Counted from the first letter of the stretch, positions 9,085-18,132 are shown. The stretch: DNA of 64,000 bases from Indolivaga alginatilytica (GCF_003201355.1 NZ_QICL01000001.1:372001-436000), one strand, 5' to 3'. Made by a program: numbers and translations. The notes: generated by a model from the sequence alone, not told the origin.

Positions 9085-9178
9085 GGTCACAGACCTTTTT
9101 ATTGCTTTGGCAGGCATAACAACCAGAGATAGCTATACTGATAAAACATCACATTAAATATTAAACGTTACTTAATAT
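9083..9178 (+). repeat. ~95-bp terminator repeat, copy B (terminator orientation)
   Basis: The copy starts with a perfect hairpin AAGGTC-aca-GACCTT (9083..9097) and TTTTTATT-like tail, then attgctttggcaggcataac, a middle with agctatactgataaaacatc, and an end attaaatattaaacgttac. It is the near-identical reverse complement of 11228..11322. The hairpin plus T-run is a good intrinsic terminator for 6796..9084; the repeat itself supplies the gene's TAA stop. Confidence 0.85.
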
Positions 9179-9205
9179 TCAGAATGCAGAGAAAATGTCA
9201 GATAC

Positions 9206-10600
9206 CTAACTAAACTTTTCGTCTCTAAATTTCCCCAGGCGATGCAAATCTTCGCCTGAAGGAGATTGAAAAAGAATGATCTCAAAAAGAGAAGCACTCG
9301 CTATCACATATTCCATTACAGTCCGGTGAACGGTATCATAACCGGCAGCCTCTTTCTGTTTCGAAAAGGCATAAATTTCGATACCGATACCCTGACCCGA
9401 AATTGCATTCAGATATCGGACAAAGAGCATCAGTTGATCATTAATTTGGGGATGCCTACGCAAAAACAACTCAAGATGAGCCCTGAACAAAGCCAGATTT
9501 GTAAGTATCGCATCCGGCGAACTCACATGAGCCAAAGTAAGGAATTCGGCATAGTTGCCACCCGTAACCGAATGTTTGGAAAGAGACTCCAAAAGAGATT
9601 CACCGGCAAATTTGACCGACTTGGCATCCACATTAAACGACCGTACAAAAAGGCGTCCCGGCCCTTGCTCCATGCGCCGCCAGTTGGTAAACGAATCGGT
9701 AACCAAGGCATATATAGGTATCATGGTGACCGAATTGTCCCAGTTTTGTACCTTTACCGAACTTAGATTTATATCGACAATAATTCCATCGGCATTCTTC
9801 GAAGGCATCTCGATCCAATCGTCAGGGCGTATCATATCCTGAAAAGAAAGTTGTATAGAAGCCACAAAACCCAGAATAGTATCTTTAAAAATCAGTGTAA
9901 TAAAGGCTGCTGTAGCCCCAAACCCGAGAATAAGATTCGATGGCTCTTTATCTACAATAATTGCCAGAATAAATACAACCGCTACTACGGCAGCTATAAT
10001 TTTCATTAGCTGTATATATCCTTTAAGCGATTTTTGCTGAGTTTTGGGGTGCAGCTCGAAAAATGTGTTCCATGAATCGAGAAGCGAATAAAGTAACAGC
10101 AAAATCCAGATAATCATTACCGAACGCGAAAGTACCATCACAAAGGTTATTAAACCGATTGAGAAGCCCGAAAACAAAATACGGCAACTAAGTACAACAA
10201 TACCAATGGCTATAAATACGAAAAAACGCTTGAAGAAACCATGCTTCATCAAAATACGGTAAACTCCGGATTCGACATTCAGTTTTTGATCCTTCACAAA
10301 TAAAAACGAAAAACGCCCTATTGCAATATTTAATAACCACACAATAGCTGCCAATGCTAAAAGTACAATAGTAAAAACAATAGCGTTGGCAACCCCAACA
10401 TTTATTCCAAGAGAGAGCAAAGCATCATAAAGATTTTGAATAAACCAGAACTTAGATGAGTCGGCAACCTTATTTATATCGATTGGCAAAACGATAAGCG
10501 GTATAAATATATAAGACAATAAATTAATCATATACAATATATTGAAGTATATAGAAAGAACAATAATCGCTTCAATAAGTTTAAACGACACACGGCTCAT
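9206..10600 (-). CDS. MscS-family mechanosensitive channel, YbdG-like
   Basis: The ~464-residue inner-membrane protein has about five hydrophobic segments in the first 230 residues and then the MscS core: the pore-lining helix region FGATAAFITLIFKDTILGF and the beta-domain QDMIRPDDWIEMPS followed by VDINLSSVKVQNWDN and MIPIYALVTDSFTNWRRM. The NWRRMEQGPGRLFVRSF stretch and the long C-terminal soluble domain point to the YbdG (miniconductance) subfamily rather than small MscS. Such channels release solutes on hypo-osmotic shock. I start at the ATG at 10600 (MSRVSF); a TTG six bases upstream is possible. It is transcribed opposite to the two barrel genes and is enclosed by inverted copies of the ~95-bp repeat. 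Confidence 0.9.
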   Translation of the reverse strand: MSRVSFKLIEAIIVLSIYFNILYMINLLSYIFIPLIVLPIDINKVADSSKFWFIQNLYDALLSLGINVGVANAIVFTIVLLALAAIVWLLNIAIGRFSFLFVKDQKLNVESGVYRILMKHGFFKRFFVFIAIGIVVLSCRILFSGFSIGLITFVMVLSRSVMIIWILLLLYSLLDSWNTFFELHPKTQQKSLKGYIQLMKIIAAVVAVVFILAIIVDKEPSNLILGFGATAAFITLIFKDTILGFVASIQLSFQDMIRPDDWIEMPSKNADGIIVDINLSSVKVQNWDNSVTMIPIYALVTDSFTNWRRMEQGPGRLFVRSFNVDAKSVKFAGESLLESLSKHSVTGGNYAEFLTLAHVSSPDAILTNLALFRAHLELFLRRHPQINDQLMLFVRYLNAISGQGIGIEIYAFSKQKEAAGYDTVHRTVMEYVIASASLFEIILFQSPSGEDLHRLGKFRDEKFS

Positions 10601-10738
10601 TATCAATTTTAGATATTCGATTTACAATAACAGCACATTACCAACCCTGGAATGAAAACCTATAAAAAATAGATAGCCGTGATATTTAATCATAATAAAT
10701 AGATAATAATGCTAATCAGTAATAGAATTATCTGTAAT

Positions 10739-11200
10739 AAACGCTCTTTTAAGTTATTTATCCTACGCGCAATCAAAGATTGCTTGTGTTCCTTTTGCCC
10801 AAAGCCGCAAAAGGAACCAAAAAGTCTTTGCCGACCACTTACGGTGGTGATCCGTTAACAACTTGCTGTCGGAATAAAATAAGCCGTCCTGTCGGACTTT
10901 TTACATTTTATTCTTATCGACTGCTTCGTTGAACGGATGCCTCACCCCCGAAGTAAACGTCGGCTTTGCTTACGCCCGTCAGGCTCTCCGACCTTGGCGG
11001 TTGCATGGGGTACCCGATGTGAGAGGAAAGCGTAAAAAACAAAAAGAAATCAATCAAGAAAGTATTTTTTTGTTTTCGCTTTCGGAGCACGTATCGAGGC
11101 CAAAGCAAAAGGCACAGTCTTGATCTTTTGTTTCGTTTTGCATCAAGGCAAAATGAAAGACAAACCTCGATAGAGGTGCGTCAGTAAAAAATGAGCGTTT
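10739..11200 (+). repeat. 462-bp element with terminal inverted repeats, copy 1 (MITE-like)
   Basis: The element is bounded by AAACGCTC (10739..10746) and its complement GAGCGTTT (11193..11200), extendable to about 15 imperfect bases each side. Homology with copy 2 (57905..58362) covers the whole length and a little of both flanks (about 10732 to 11236). Inside are further hairpins: TTCCTTTTGC/GCAAAAGGAA at 10789..10816, ACCAC/GTGGT at 10835..10849, and TTTCGTTTTGC/GCAAAATGAAA near 11130..11158. No transposase is encoded; the ORF at 10929..11123 is not convincing as a gene. It could be a non-autonomous transposable element or a structured RNA. Together with the neighbouring repeat it fills the 839-base gap 10601..11445. 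Confidence 0.8.
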
Positions 11201-11227
11201 AATACTGATAATTCAACTACTGATTCA

Positions 11228-11322
11228 TATTAAGTAACGTTTAATATTTAATGCGATGTTTTATCAGTATAGCTATCTCCGGTTGTTATGCTTGCCAAAG
11301 CAATAAAAAGGTCTGTAACCTT
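11228..11322 (-). repeat. ~95-bp terminator repeat, copy C (inverted relative to copy B)
   Basis: It reads taacgtttaatatttaatgc, then ttatcagtatagctatctcc, gttatgcttgccaaagcaat and ends in AAGGTCTGTAACCTT (11308..11322). It is nearly the exact reverse complement of 9083..9178. On the minus strand the hairpin precedes a T-run, but no minus-strand gene lies directly upstream, so here the repeat is present without an obvious terminator job. Confidence 0.85.
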
Positions 11323-11445
11323 AATAATAAACCATTTACCAACAAAAAGCGTCATAACCGAACATTCATGCAAAAAAATATCAGACAAACCATGTAACCA
11401 AAAAGGCAGTTGATCCGTCATATAGGCATAATAAAACTATAAAGC

Positions 11446-13761
11446 ATGAAACGAATATTATCCTTAATTATAATTCCACTGGCACTGGCAAGCACATTGT
11501 CGGCACAACAAATAAAAATATCGGGGAAGGTGCTGGATAAAACCAATGCTGCCCCGATTGAGTATGCAAATGTTACCCTGTTACAATCGGATTCTACTTT
11601 TGTCAAAGGAGTCAATTCCGATGCAAACGGATTATTCGATATTGTAAACCCTACGGGCGATTATCTGGTGTCGATATCTTATATGGGATATCAGACATCG
11701 TATATTCCCGTACACAACCCTACGGCAGACAGCAATCTGGGAAATATTACACTCGAACCCTCATCCGTAGCCCTGAATGCAGTGACTGTAACCGCTCAGT
11801 CGGTAATAGACAAAGCCGACCGAAAATTGATATTCCCCTCCGAAAGCCAGATAAAAACATCCACTAACGGACTCGACCTGCTGCAACAATTGCAATTGCC
11901 CCGAATAAATATCAATCCTGTAGATAATACGATCACAACTTCGGGCAGAGGAGAAGTTCAATTACGGATCAACGGAGCATTAACCACCAATGAAGAGATA
12001 AGAGCCATCACCCCTGAGGATATTATCCGTATCGAGTATCACGACGATCCGGGGGCACGTTATGGCAGTGCATCTGCTGTATTGGATTATATTGTCCGCC
12101 GCAGGGAATCGGGAGGAAACATACATGGCGATTTTATGAATATCATAGGAACAACCGGTTTTTCGGAAGATAACGTATCGGTTAAGGTAAACCATCGGAA
12201 ATCGGAGTTCGGATTAAACGCATACTGGGGATACCGAAAACTGGAATGGACTCGTGAAAACAACGAAACATTTAATTTTCCCGACAGAACATTGCATCGT
12301 AACGAAATAGGTGAACCTACCCTATTCAAATACAACAGGTTGAATCTTGCTTTAAATTATAGTTTGATGGAGGCTGATAAATATTTTCTGAATGTAACTT
12401 TCAGAAATGCATACAATAACTCACCAAACTTATATTCCGATAGAAGAAGTACTATAACCACATCCGACAACAGCACACCGCTGTCTATTTCTGATCTTTC
12501 GTCCGAAAAAACAAATATACCATCGCTAGATGTTTACTATCAACGTAATCTAAAGAAAGACCAGCTTATAATTGTGAATGTGGTAGGAACGTATATCAAT
12601 TCTAACAACAATCGTTTCTATGAAGAATGGAGAGACGAAAAACCCGTCACAGACATTCGGTCACACATATCAGGCGATAAATATTCGCTGATAACTGAGG
12701 GTATTTATGAAAAGAAAAACGACAAAGGCAAATTCACAACAGGTTTGAAGCACGCTCAAGTATTTACTCAAAACGCATATACAGGCAATACGATAGCCGA
12801 AATTGCCATGAATCTGGCAGAAACCTATGTATATGCCGAATATCAGATTCAGAAAGGCAAATTCAATTATGTGGCAAGCGTCGGAGGGATACGATCTTAT
12901 TACAGCCAAGGCGATGAACAGGAAGAAAGATATTCGTTCCGCCCCTCGGCACGTGTAACTTATAATATCAACGACAAAACATTTATCCGCTACAAGGTAA
13001 ACATCTGGGGAAATACCCCGTCACTCGCCAACCTGAATGGTGTGGAGCAGGAAATAGACTCGCTGCAAATCCGCAGAGGAAATCCCAACCTTAAGATGTC
13101 GCAGGGATATAGCAATAATATCACTGCGGGATATGACAAAGGTATGTTTGGATTCGATCTATTTCTGCAACACAATTACCAACGGAATCCTGTTGCCGAA
13201 ACCATTCTTTTTGAGAAGGGAAGGTTTATAAGGACATACGAAAATCAAAAGGCACATCACCAGCTGGGCGCAGAACTTACACTACGTTTCCGCCCGATCA
13301 AAGACCGCCTTACAATAGCCTTCACTCCCGGCATAAACCGCTATATCAGCGAAGGCAGCAACTATACGCACACCTATACCAATAAGTATATGCGTCTGTC
13401 TATAGATGGAAACTACAAAAACTGGGTCGCCAATTTCCAGATATATACTCCTTGGGATTATTTCTATGGCGAATCGCTCGAATCGGGAGAACGTATACAT
13501 TCTATAAGCTTCGGTTACAATAAGCAGAATTACTCTCTTATTCTGGGAGCATTCAACCCGTTCGGAGGTACATATAAAAGAAACGATCAGAATTGGTCAG
13601 CACTTATACCTACCCAATCGAAAGTATTTTCCGATAATCTGACGCAATTGGTTTATATAAAAGCATCTTTCAATGTGAATTTCGGACGACAATTTAAAGG
13701 TGGAGACAAGAGGCTTAATAACTCGGATAACGATTCGGGCATAATGTCAGGCTCTAAATAA
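11446..13761 (+). CDS. Outer-membrane beta-barrel receptor-like protein, paralog 2
   Basis: The 771-residue protein has the same plan as 6796..9084. A signal peptide spans residues 1-20 (LASTLSAQQ). A carboxypeptidase-regulatory-like domain follows at about 22-105 (KISGKVLDKTNAAPIEYANV). Next is a plug-like region (LRINGALTTNEEIRAI, IIRIEYHDDPGARYGS), then a barrel with SAVLDYIVRRRESGGN, NGVEQEIDSLQIRRGNPNL and the terminal SFNVNFGRQFKGGDK. The two proteins align along their whole length, so they arose by duplication, with the mscS gene and repeats lodged between them. Divergence is well spread, so the duplication is not recent. Probable role: outer-membrane uptake or sensing of an unknown ligand; no TonB box is recognisable by eye. 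Confidence 0.85.
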   Translation: MKRILSLIIIPLALASTLSAQQIKISGKVLDKTNAAPIEYANVTLLQSDSTFVKGVNSDANGLFDIVNPTGDYLVSISYMGYQTSYIPVHNPTADSNLGNITLEPSSVALNAVTVTAQSVIDKADRKLIFPSESQIKTSTNGLDLLQQLQLPRININPVDNTITTSGRGEVQLRINGALTTNEEIRAITPEDIIRIEYHDDPGARYGSASAVLDYIVRRRESGGNIHGDFMNIIGTTGFSEDNVSVKVNHRKSEFGLNAYWGYRKLEWTRENNETFNFPDRTLHRNEIGEPTLFKYNRLNLALNYSLMEADKYFLNVTFRNAYNNSPNLYSDRRSTITTSDNSTPLSISDLSSEKTNIPSLDVYYQRNLKKDQLIIVNVVGTYINSNNNRFYEEWRDEKPVTDIRSHISGDKYSLITEGIYEKKNDKGKFTTGLKHAQVFTQNAYTGNTIAEIAMNLAETYVYAEYQIQKGKFNYVASVGGIRSYYSQGDEQEERYSFRPSARVTYNINDKTFIRYKVNIWGNTPSLANLNGVEQEIDSLQIRRGNPNLKMSQGYSNNITAGYDKGMFGFDLFLQHNYQRNPVAETILFEKGRFIRTYENQKAHHQLGAELTLRFRPIKDRLTIAFTPGINRYISEGSNYTHTYTNKYMRLSIDGNYKNWVANFQIYTPWDYFYGESLESGERIHSISFGYNKQNYSLILGAFNPFGGTYKRNDQNWSALIPTQSKVFSDNLTQLVYIKASFNVNFGRQFKGGDKRLNNSDNDSGIMSGSK

Positions 13762-13790
13762 AAAAGGTGGAAAATTGACAGTAAACACAT

Positions 13791-13828
13791 CGGTATAAGG
13801 ATAATTTAACATAACTCCTTATGCCGGG
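13791..13828 (+). terminator. Possible terminator after receptor paralog 2
   Basis: Arms CGGTATAAGGA and TCCTTATGCCGG pair with one mismatch around a 14-base loop. The following tract (gtttatgtctt) has few consecutive T, so this is a stable hairpin and only a tentative terminator. Confidence 0.45.
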
Positions 13829-13984
13829 TTTATGTCTTAAAAACGCATTTGCCTATACATCAAAACAACATCAAAATTCTCATAATAAACAACATACACA
13901 TATAACACATCTATCAAACAGTTAATAATTTCTATATTTCTCGTTAAAAATTTATAAACATAGAGTTAATTGAAAAGTACTCTT

Positions 13985-13992
13985 TAAATTTG
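13985..13992 (+). promoter_or_regulatory. -7 box (TAAATTTG) for the Nudix regulator
   Basis: TAAATTTG matches the Bacteroidota TAnnTTTG consensus and lies 25 bases before the ATG at 14018. A clear -33 box at the usual spacing is not visible. Confidence 0.5.
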
Positions 13993-14017
13993 AATACTTA
14001 AACCATCTAATACTACA

Positions 14018-14791
14018 ATGACAACAAAAAGTTCACAGGATTATAAATCCCCGCTTAAGGAGCGTGCAAATGTATTTTTGCCGAGCGTTTCTATCGACTG
14101 CACCATATTTGGATTTCATGACGGAATCTTAAAAGTTCTCCTTAACAAGTTTAAAACCAACCGAAAATGGATGCTTCCGGGAGGATTTGTATTTTTGAAT
14201 GAAAATATAAACAATGCTGCTCATCGGATTTTATCAGAAAGAACCGGACTAAATGAAGTTTATCTGAAGCAGTTCTATCTGTTTGGCGATACGGAAAGAG
14301 TACAACCCGACGAAAATAAACAAATTCTGGATGCCACCGGAATAAACCAGCCTCATTGGCTGCTCGACAGGTTTGTCAGCATCGGGTATTATGCATTGGT
14401 CAATCACTCTCAACTAAGAATTTATTCCACTGAAAGCGAAAAAGTAGAATGGTTTCATATCAATGAAATTCCAAAACTCTATGGTGATCACAACAGGATT
14501 ATCGAGAAAGCAATCAGATCGATACGTTCGCAGATAAACAGTATTCCGATCGGATACGAACTTTTGCCGGAGAAATTCACCATGTCCGATTTACGGATTA
14601 TATATGAAACAATATTGGATCGAAAATTAGACAGGAGAAATTTTCAGCGAAAAATGTTATCTACAGGTGTGATCATTAAATTAGACGAAGTTTCTAAAAA
14701 ATGGGGATGCAAATCGGCCTGCCTCTTTACATTCGACAAAGAAAAATACAATTTCGCACAGAAAAGCGGGATGGCATACAGCGAATGGTAA
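14018..14791 (+). CDS. Nudix-fold transcriptional regulator (NrtR/AraR-like), probably non-catalytic
   Basis: The 257-residue protein has an N-terminal Nudix fold (about 20-160) and a C-terminal winged-helix domain (about 175-250, MSDLRIIYETILDRKLDRRN followed by FQRKML), the plan of NrtR- and AraR-type regulators that bind ADP-ribose or sugars. The Nudix box is broken: G56, E62 and R70 stand at the right spacing, but the expected REUxEE reads R70-I-L-S-E74-R75, so two of the three metal-binding glutamates are lost. Hydrolase activity is therefore unlikely and a ligand-sensing role likely. Known family members in Bacteroides control arabinose or NAD genes; no target is adjacent here, since the next gene is an unrelated lipoprotein with its own promoter. 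Ligand and regulon unknown. Confidence 0.85.
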   Translation: MTTKSSQDYKSPLKERANVFLPSVSIDCTIFGFHDGILKVLLNKFKTNRKWMLPGGFVFLNENINNAAHRILSERTGLNEVYLKQFYLFGDTERVQPDENKQILDATGINQPHWLLDRFVSIGYYALVNHSQLRIYSTESEKVEWFHINEIPKLYGDHNRIIEKAIRSIRSQINSIPIGYELLPEKFTMSDLRIIYETILDRKLDRRNFQRKMLSTGVIIKLDEVSKKWGCKSACLFTFDKEKYNFAQKSGMAYSEW

Positions 14792-14935
14792 TAATTAGTT
14801 ACAGGTTACAAACTTGTTTATATGAGATAGTTATTTCTTCCCTTAAGGGAGTCACAGGGAATTGTGTTGTGCTTTTTTATATATTTTATCTCCCCTTATT
14901 CTAATGAAATTGCTAAAAATCAATAAGAATAATAA

Positions 14936-14943
14936 TATCTTTG
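14936..14943 (+). promoter_or_regulatory. -7 box (TATCTTTG) for the BamE-like lipoprotein gene
   Basis: TATCTTTGC fits TAnnTTTG exactly. A TTG lies at 14910..14912, 23 bases upstream, slightly longer than the usual 19-21. A start near 14950 would leave a leader of about 85 bases. Confidence 0.55.
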
Positions 14944-15035
14944 CGACAAATTGGTAATTCCATTAAACCTTTTGTCTAACTTATACTCTAATAAGGTATA
15001 CAATGAAAAGAATTTCTAACTAACGCACAACACAT

Positions 15036-16286
15036 ATGAAAAAGATACTATTTATACTTTCTTTAGCTGTTTTACTCACAGCTTGCGGATCGACTCAATA
15101 TGTGGACAGGATGAATGACCTAACCGTAGGAATGGGCAAAGAAGATGTTGCTTACCTTTTGGGTTATCCGGAAAGAGTACTTGCTGTAAATTATACGCAA
15201 GACGGTGTACAGGAGGTACTTCAATACCGTAATTTTCAGAACGAAGTTTTTGCCCTCGAATTTTGGAACGACTATCTTACCGGATACGAATTCCTGTATG
15301 ACGATATTCCATTCATCCCTGCTATGGGACCTCCGGCAATACTACCTCCGATGGGCGGTCCTATTATAGTTGTAGGCGGTGGCGGCAGACCGGGGCATCG
15401 TCCGGGCAGACCTCCTCATAACGGCAGACCCGGCAACAGAGATAAACCCGGTAGACCCGGCAACGCCGGTAAACCAAGCAGGCCTGACGATAATAAAAGA
15501 CCGACTAAACCCGATAACAATGAGAGACCGAGCAGACCCGACGAAAGCCGCCCCGGTACATCCGGAAGCAGTCGTCCCGGCTCATCCGCTGCGGCACAAA
15601 ACGGAAAGCGCCCGACAAGTGAACGTCCGACAGGCGATCGCCCAACGAGCACTCGTCCCAGCACCGCTACCCGTCCCGAAAGTTCGTCGTCAGCCTCATC
15701 GTCATCTGCAGCCTCTAACAAAAGGTCTACAGAGAAAAGAGCAGACAGTGGTACCCGACCTGACAGAAGTTCTACGAATAACACTTCGGACAGAAACAGT
15801 GCCGTCTCGGTACGCCCGTCAGATCCTGTTAAAAGAGCAGAATCGTCTTCGGCCGCTAGTCGCAAAACATATAACAGTGATAGCTCCGGTTCATCAAGTA
15901 GTAGCAGTAGCAGCTATTCAAGACCAAGTACATCGACTTCTACATCATCGACTTCTACACCCGCCAAAGTAGAATCGTCATATAATAGTAGCGATAGCCG
16001 TAAAGCATCAAGTGGTAGTAGCAGTAGCAGTTCGTCAACAACAAGCTATTCAAGACCAAGCTCGTCAACTTCAAGTAGCAGTAGTTCTTCGAGCAGCGAT
16101 CGCACATCGTCAAGCTCCGGTCGCACCAGCGATTCATCTCGCTCAACAACTACTACATCTACACCGAGAGTAGAATCTTCGAGTAGCACCAGTAGTAGCT
16201 CAAGTTCGGGCAGCAGTTCCCGATCAAGCTCAGGATCAAGTGCAGCAGCTTCCTCCGGCAGATCGTCAAGTGGCGGCAGAAGATAA
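15036..16286 (+). CDS. BamE/SmpA-like lipoprotein with long Gly-Pro-Arg and Ser-rich tail
   Basis: The 416-residue protein carries a lipoprotein signal (MKKILFILSLAVLLTACGS, lipid Cys17). Residues about 25-90 resemble the BamE/OmlA fold: MNDLTVGMGKEDVAYLLGYP then a YxxxxxVF-like strand. After a Pro-rich linker (PAILPPMGGP) comes a low-complexity tail: first RPG/KPG/RPD repeats (about 110-200), then almost only Ser, Thr, Arg and Ala to the end. The tail is basic and disordered, so it could bind peptidoglycan or other polyanions; that is inference. The Ser tracts are written in AGT/AGC/TCA/TCG triplets, an arrangement open to slippage in multiples of three. Terminator at 16310. A second long ORF in another frame (15379..15972) is a by-product of the repeats. 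Confidence 0.75.
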   Translation: MKKILFILSLAVLLTACGSTQYVDRMNDLTVGMGKEDVAYLLGYPERVLAVNYTQDGVQEVLQYRNFQNEVFALEFWNDYLTGYEFLYDDIPFIPAMGPPAILPPMGGPIIVVGGGGRPGHRPGRPPHNGRPGNRDKPGRPGNAGKPSRPDDNKRPTKPDNNERPSRPDESRPGTSGSSRPGSSAAAQNGKRPTSERPTGDRPTSTRPSTATRPESSSSASSSSAASNKRSTEKRADSGTRPDRSSTNNTSDRNSAVSVRPSDPVKRAESSSAASRKTYNSDSSGSSSSSSSSYSRPSTSTSTSSTSTPAKVESSYNSSDSRKASSGSSSSSSSTTSYSRPSSSTSSSSSSSSSDRTSSSSGRTSDSSRSTTTTSTPRVESSSSTSSSSSSGSSSRSSSGSSAAASSGRSSSGGRR

Positions 16287-16309
16287 ATTAATTTCATTTC
16301 GATATACAT

Positions 16310-16341
16310 AAAAAGGCTCCCAATCAGATGGAAGCCTTTTT
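16310..16341. terminator. Bidirectional terminator between convergent genes
   Basis: AAAAAGGCT (16310..16318) pairs with AGCCTTTTT (16333..16341). T-runs stand on both strands, so it serves the lipoprotein gene (plus) and the barrel gene at 16365 (minus). Confidence 0.85.
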
Positions 16342-16364
16342 ACATTTACAGCAATTTTATATGA

Positions 16365-17747
16365 TCAGAATATGGCATACGACAACCCGAGCTGAAAGCT
16401 TGTTGCAGGATAGCTGTCATGAGTATTACCACCCTGATACCAGTTATATTCACGATAACTAACATCGCATCGCCCAAACAGACGCAATTGAGGTGATAAG
16501 AAATAATAACCTGTTGCCGTAAGCGTAGTAATACCTGTAATCCAATCGCTTTTATTTTCTGCAAAACCATTATAATCAGATGATACCCTTTCCCAAAATA
16601 AAAGCTGAGAAATACCTCCTGATACATATGTACGTGTATTAGGATAATAGCCCAATGTATAGTTTACATTTAAGTTAGTTCTATACGACGAATTATTCTC
16701 GTAATCTCTTCTCTTATATATTCCCGACGATAACCCCGCATTAAAAGAACTTTGCAATGCCAAAGTCAAAGGCTTCTCGTATCTATAATCAACATACAGC
16801 GCTGCGCCATAATAAGAATTAATGTTCTTATTCCTGTACCTCCCGGTATAAATTCCATTCGCGAAACTATGTACTTGTCTGTCTTCATTGAATGAATATT
16901 CGGGCACAATACCCCCTTTGATATAAGAGCCGGATTCGCGTCTATCACGATCACCATACACCCACTTATCGTATATAGTAGTAAAATACAATGCTGAGTT
17001 TGCCTTATCTACGAAATCATTAGCTACAAGGAACGAATCAACCGTAGAAATTTCATCTATCAATTGTATCCGATAATCATAATAACGTTTGTTCTTCACC
17101 AAGGTAATCTGCTCTGTTAAAGCATTTACCTCATCATTACTTAAAACTCTTTTTAATAGATTTTTTTTCTGCAATTCCTGCAATATAAACATGGCTTGGC
17201 GAGCGTCTCCCACATCCTCTATACGCCCTTTACCTATTCCTAATTTTAATAATATATTTGACGAAAAATTATTATCCTTCCTATAATAAGGTGCTACCAA
17301 ACCGGATCCATTATAATAATAATGATCCTCTTCTTCTTTGCTATACAGATAGCTAACAGCCACTTTTGGAGATATTTCGAGGAATGTCTTCTTCTTGAAA
17401 AATTGAAAAGCCTCTCTCGTAAGAGAAAATCCGGTAGAAGCAGTACGACGATTGCTCGATTCTCCACTTGTTGAACCTGCTCCACCCGAAAAAGAACCAA
17501 AAGTGTGCGCCTGCTCCTTCTCTGAGTTACTAACTAAGTCATACCTCAACCCTAAATCTCCACTTAGATAATTATTTTTAGAATCCGACATTCTATAAAA
17601 ACTACCTGCCGAATTGAGATTAAAATCTAATTCTTTTCTTTTAAAATCGGGATTGATATAACTGCCAAGCTTAAAGTCGGGTTCTTGTGCTAAACAAACA
17701 GATACAGAGGATATAAATATCCCTAGAACAGCGAGTGCTTTCTTCAT
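16365..17747 (-). CDS. Putative outer-membrane beta-barrel protein of unknown function
   Basis: The 460-residue protein has a signal peptide (MKKALAVLGIFISSVSVCLA, then QEPDF). The mature part has many alternating hydrophobic/aromatic strands (for example YYGAALYVDYRYEKPLTLAL, TNLNVNYTLGYYPNTRTYVS, LRLFGRCDVSYREYNW) and ends in a strand with terminal Phe (FQLGLSYAIF), the usual mark of an outer-membrane barrel. A helical insert around residues 180-235 (MFILQELQKKNLLKRVL, NALTEQITLVKNKR) may be periplasmic. I do not recognise the family. It is transcribed alone, with a -7 box TATTTTTG on the minus strand at 17781..17788, and shares a terminator with the BamE-like gene. Confidence 0.75.
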   Translation of the reverse strand: MKKALAVLGIFISSVSVCLAQEPDFKLGSYINPDFKRKELDFNLNSAGSFYRMSDSKNNYLSGDLGLRYDLVSNSEKEQAHTFGSFSGGAGSTSGESSNRRTASTGFSLTREAFQFFKKKTFLEISPKVAVSYLYSKEEEDHYYYNGSGLVAPYYRKDNNFSSNILLKLGIGKGRIEDVGDARQAMFILQELQKKNLLKRVLSNDEVNALTEQITLVKNKRYYDYRIQLIDEISTVDSFLVANDFVDKANSALYFTTIYDKWVYGDRDRRESGSYIKGGIVPEYSFNEDRQVHSFANGIYTGRYRNKNINSYYGAALYVDYRYEKPLTLALQSSFNAGLSSGIYKRRDYENNSSYRTNLNVNYTLGYYPNTRTYVSGGISQLLFWERVSSDYNGFAENKSDWITGITTLTATGYYFLSPQLRLFGRCDVSYREYNWYQGGNTHDSYPATSFQLGLSYAIF

Positions 17748-17780
17748 AGATTAAAAGATTTATTAAGGATTATTCCGATC

Positions 17781-17788
17781 CAAAAATA
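17781..17788 (-). promoter_or_regulatory. -7 box (TATTTTTG) for the barrel gene at 16365..17747
   Basis: The minus strand reads TATTTTTG here, an exact TAnnTTTG match 34 bases upstream of the ATG. No -33 box at standard spacing is seen. Confidence 0.45.
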
Positions 17789-17986
17789 GGCAAAATTAGT
17801 TTAGAAAAACATTCCAAAGCGAGTACAGAAAACAAATAGCCAACCTCTGTAAATTTACACAGACACGATGACATAAGGAGAAATAGAATATCACATTTTC
17901 AATTTAACACTATAAAACGGCAATAAGACGAAAAGAAATAACATTTCAATAAAAAACCGTCCGCAGAGAAAAGATTCATTTACATA

Positions 17987-18018
17987 TTGCCAAAATTCAG
18001 ATAATAGTAATACCTTTG
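17987..18018 (+). promoter_or_regulatory. Promoter of the AspT-family transporter gene
   Basis: TTG at 17987..17989 and TACCTTTG at 18011..18018 are separated by 21 bases, a standard -33/-7 pair for the Bacteroidota primary sigma factor. The start would be near 18025, about 105 bases ahead of the ATG. This promoter is the best evidence for a gap region (17748..18132) that otherwise holds nothing. Confidence 0.65.
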
Positions 18019-18132
18019 TCCTCCGAACATTAGAGGTCTTAGGCCTCTTTGTTTGTTATATGAATTCTATAATCAATAGGCGCTTATAGATAAAGAATAT
18101 AACAATAACTATTTATAGTATTCAGAATAGAC

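Noticed and set aside
10929-11123. 64-residue ORF inside the 462-bp element (and its longer twin at 58096..58404)
   Set aside because: The two copies begin alike (MNG-LTPEVNVGFAYARQALR), but the differences between them change amino acids in most cases (Cys/Tyr, Val/Ala, Arg/Gly), the C-termini diverge completely, and hairpins run through the frame. No sign of selection for a protein.
15379-15972. 197-residue ORF overlapping the BamE-like lipoprotein gene in another frame, and a 149-residue antisense ORF at 15416..15865
   Set aside because: Both arise from the low-complexity triplet repeats; they lack start signals and sensible composition, while the main frame has a lipoprotein signal and a terminator.
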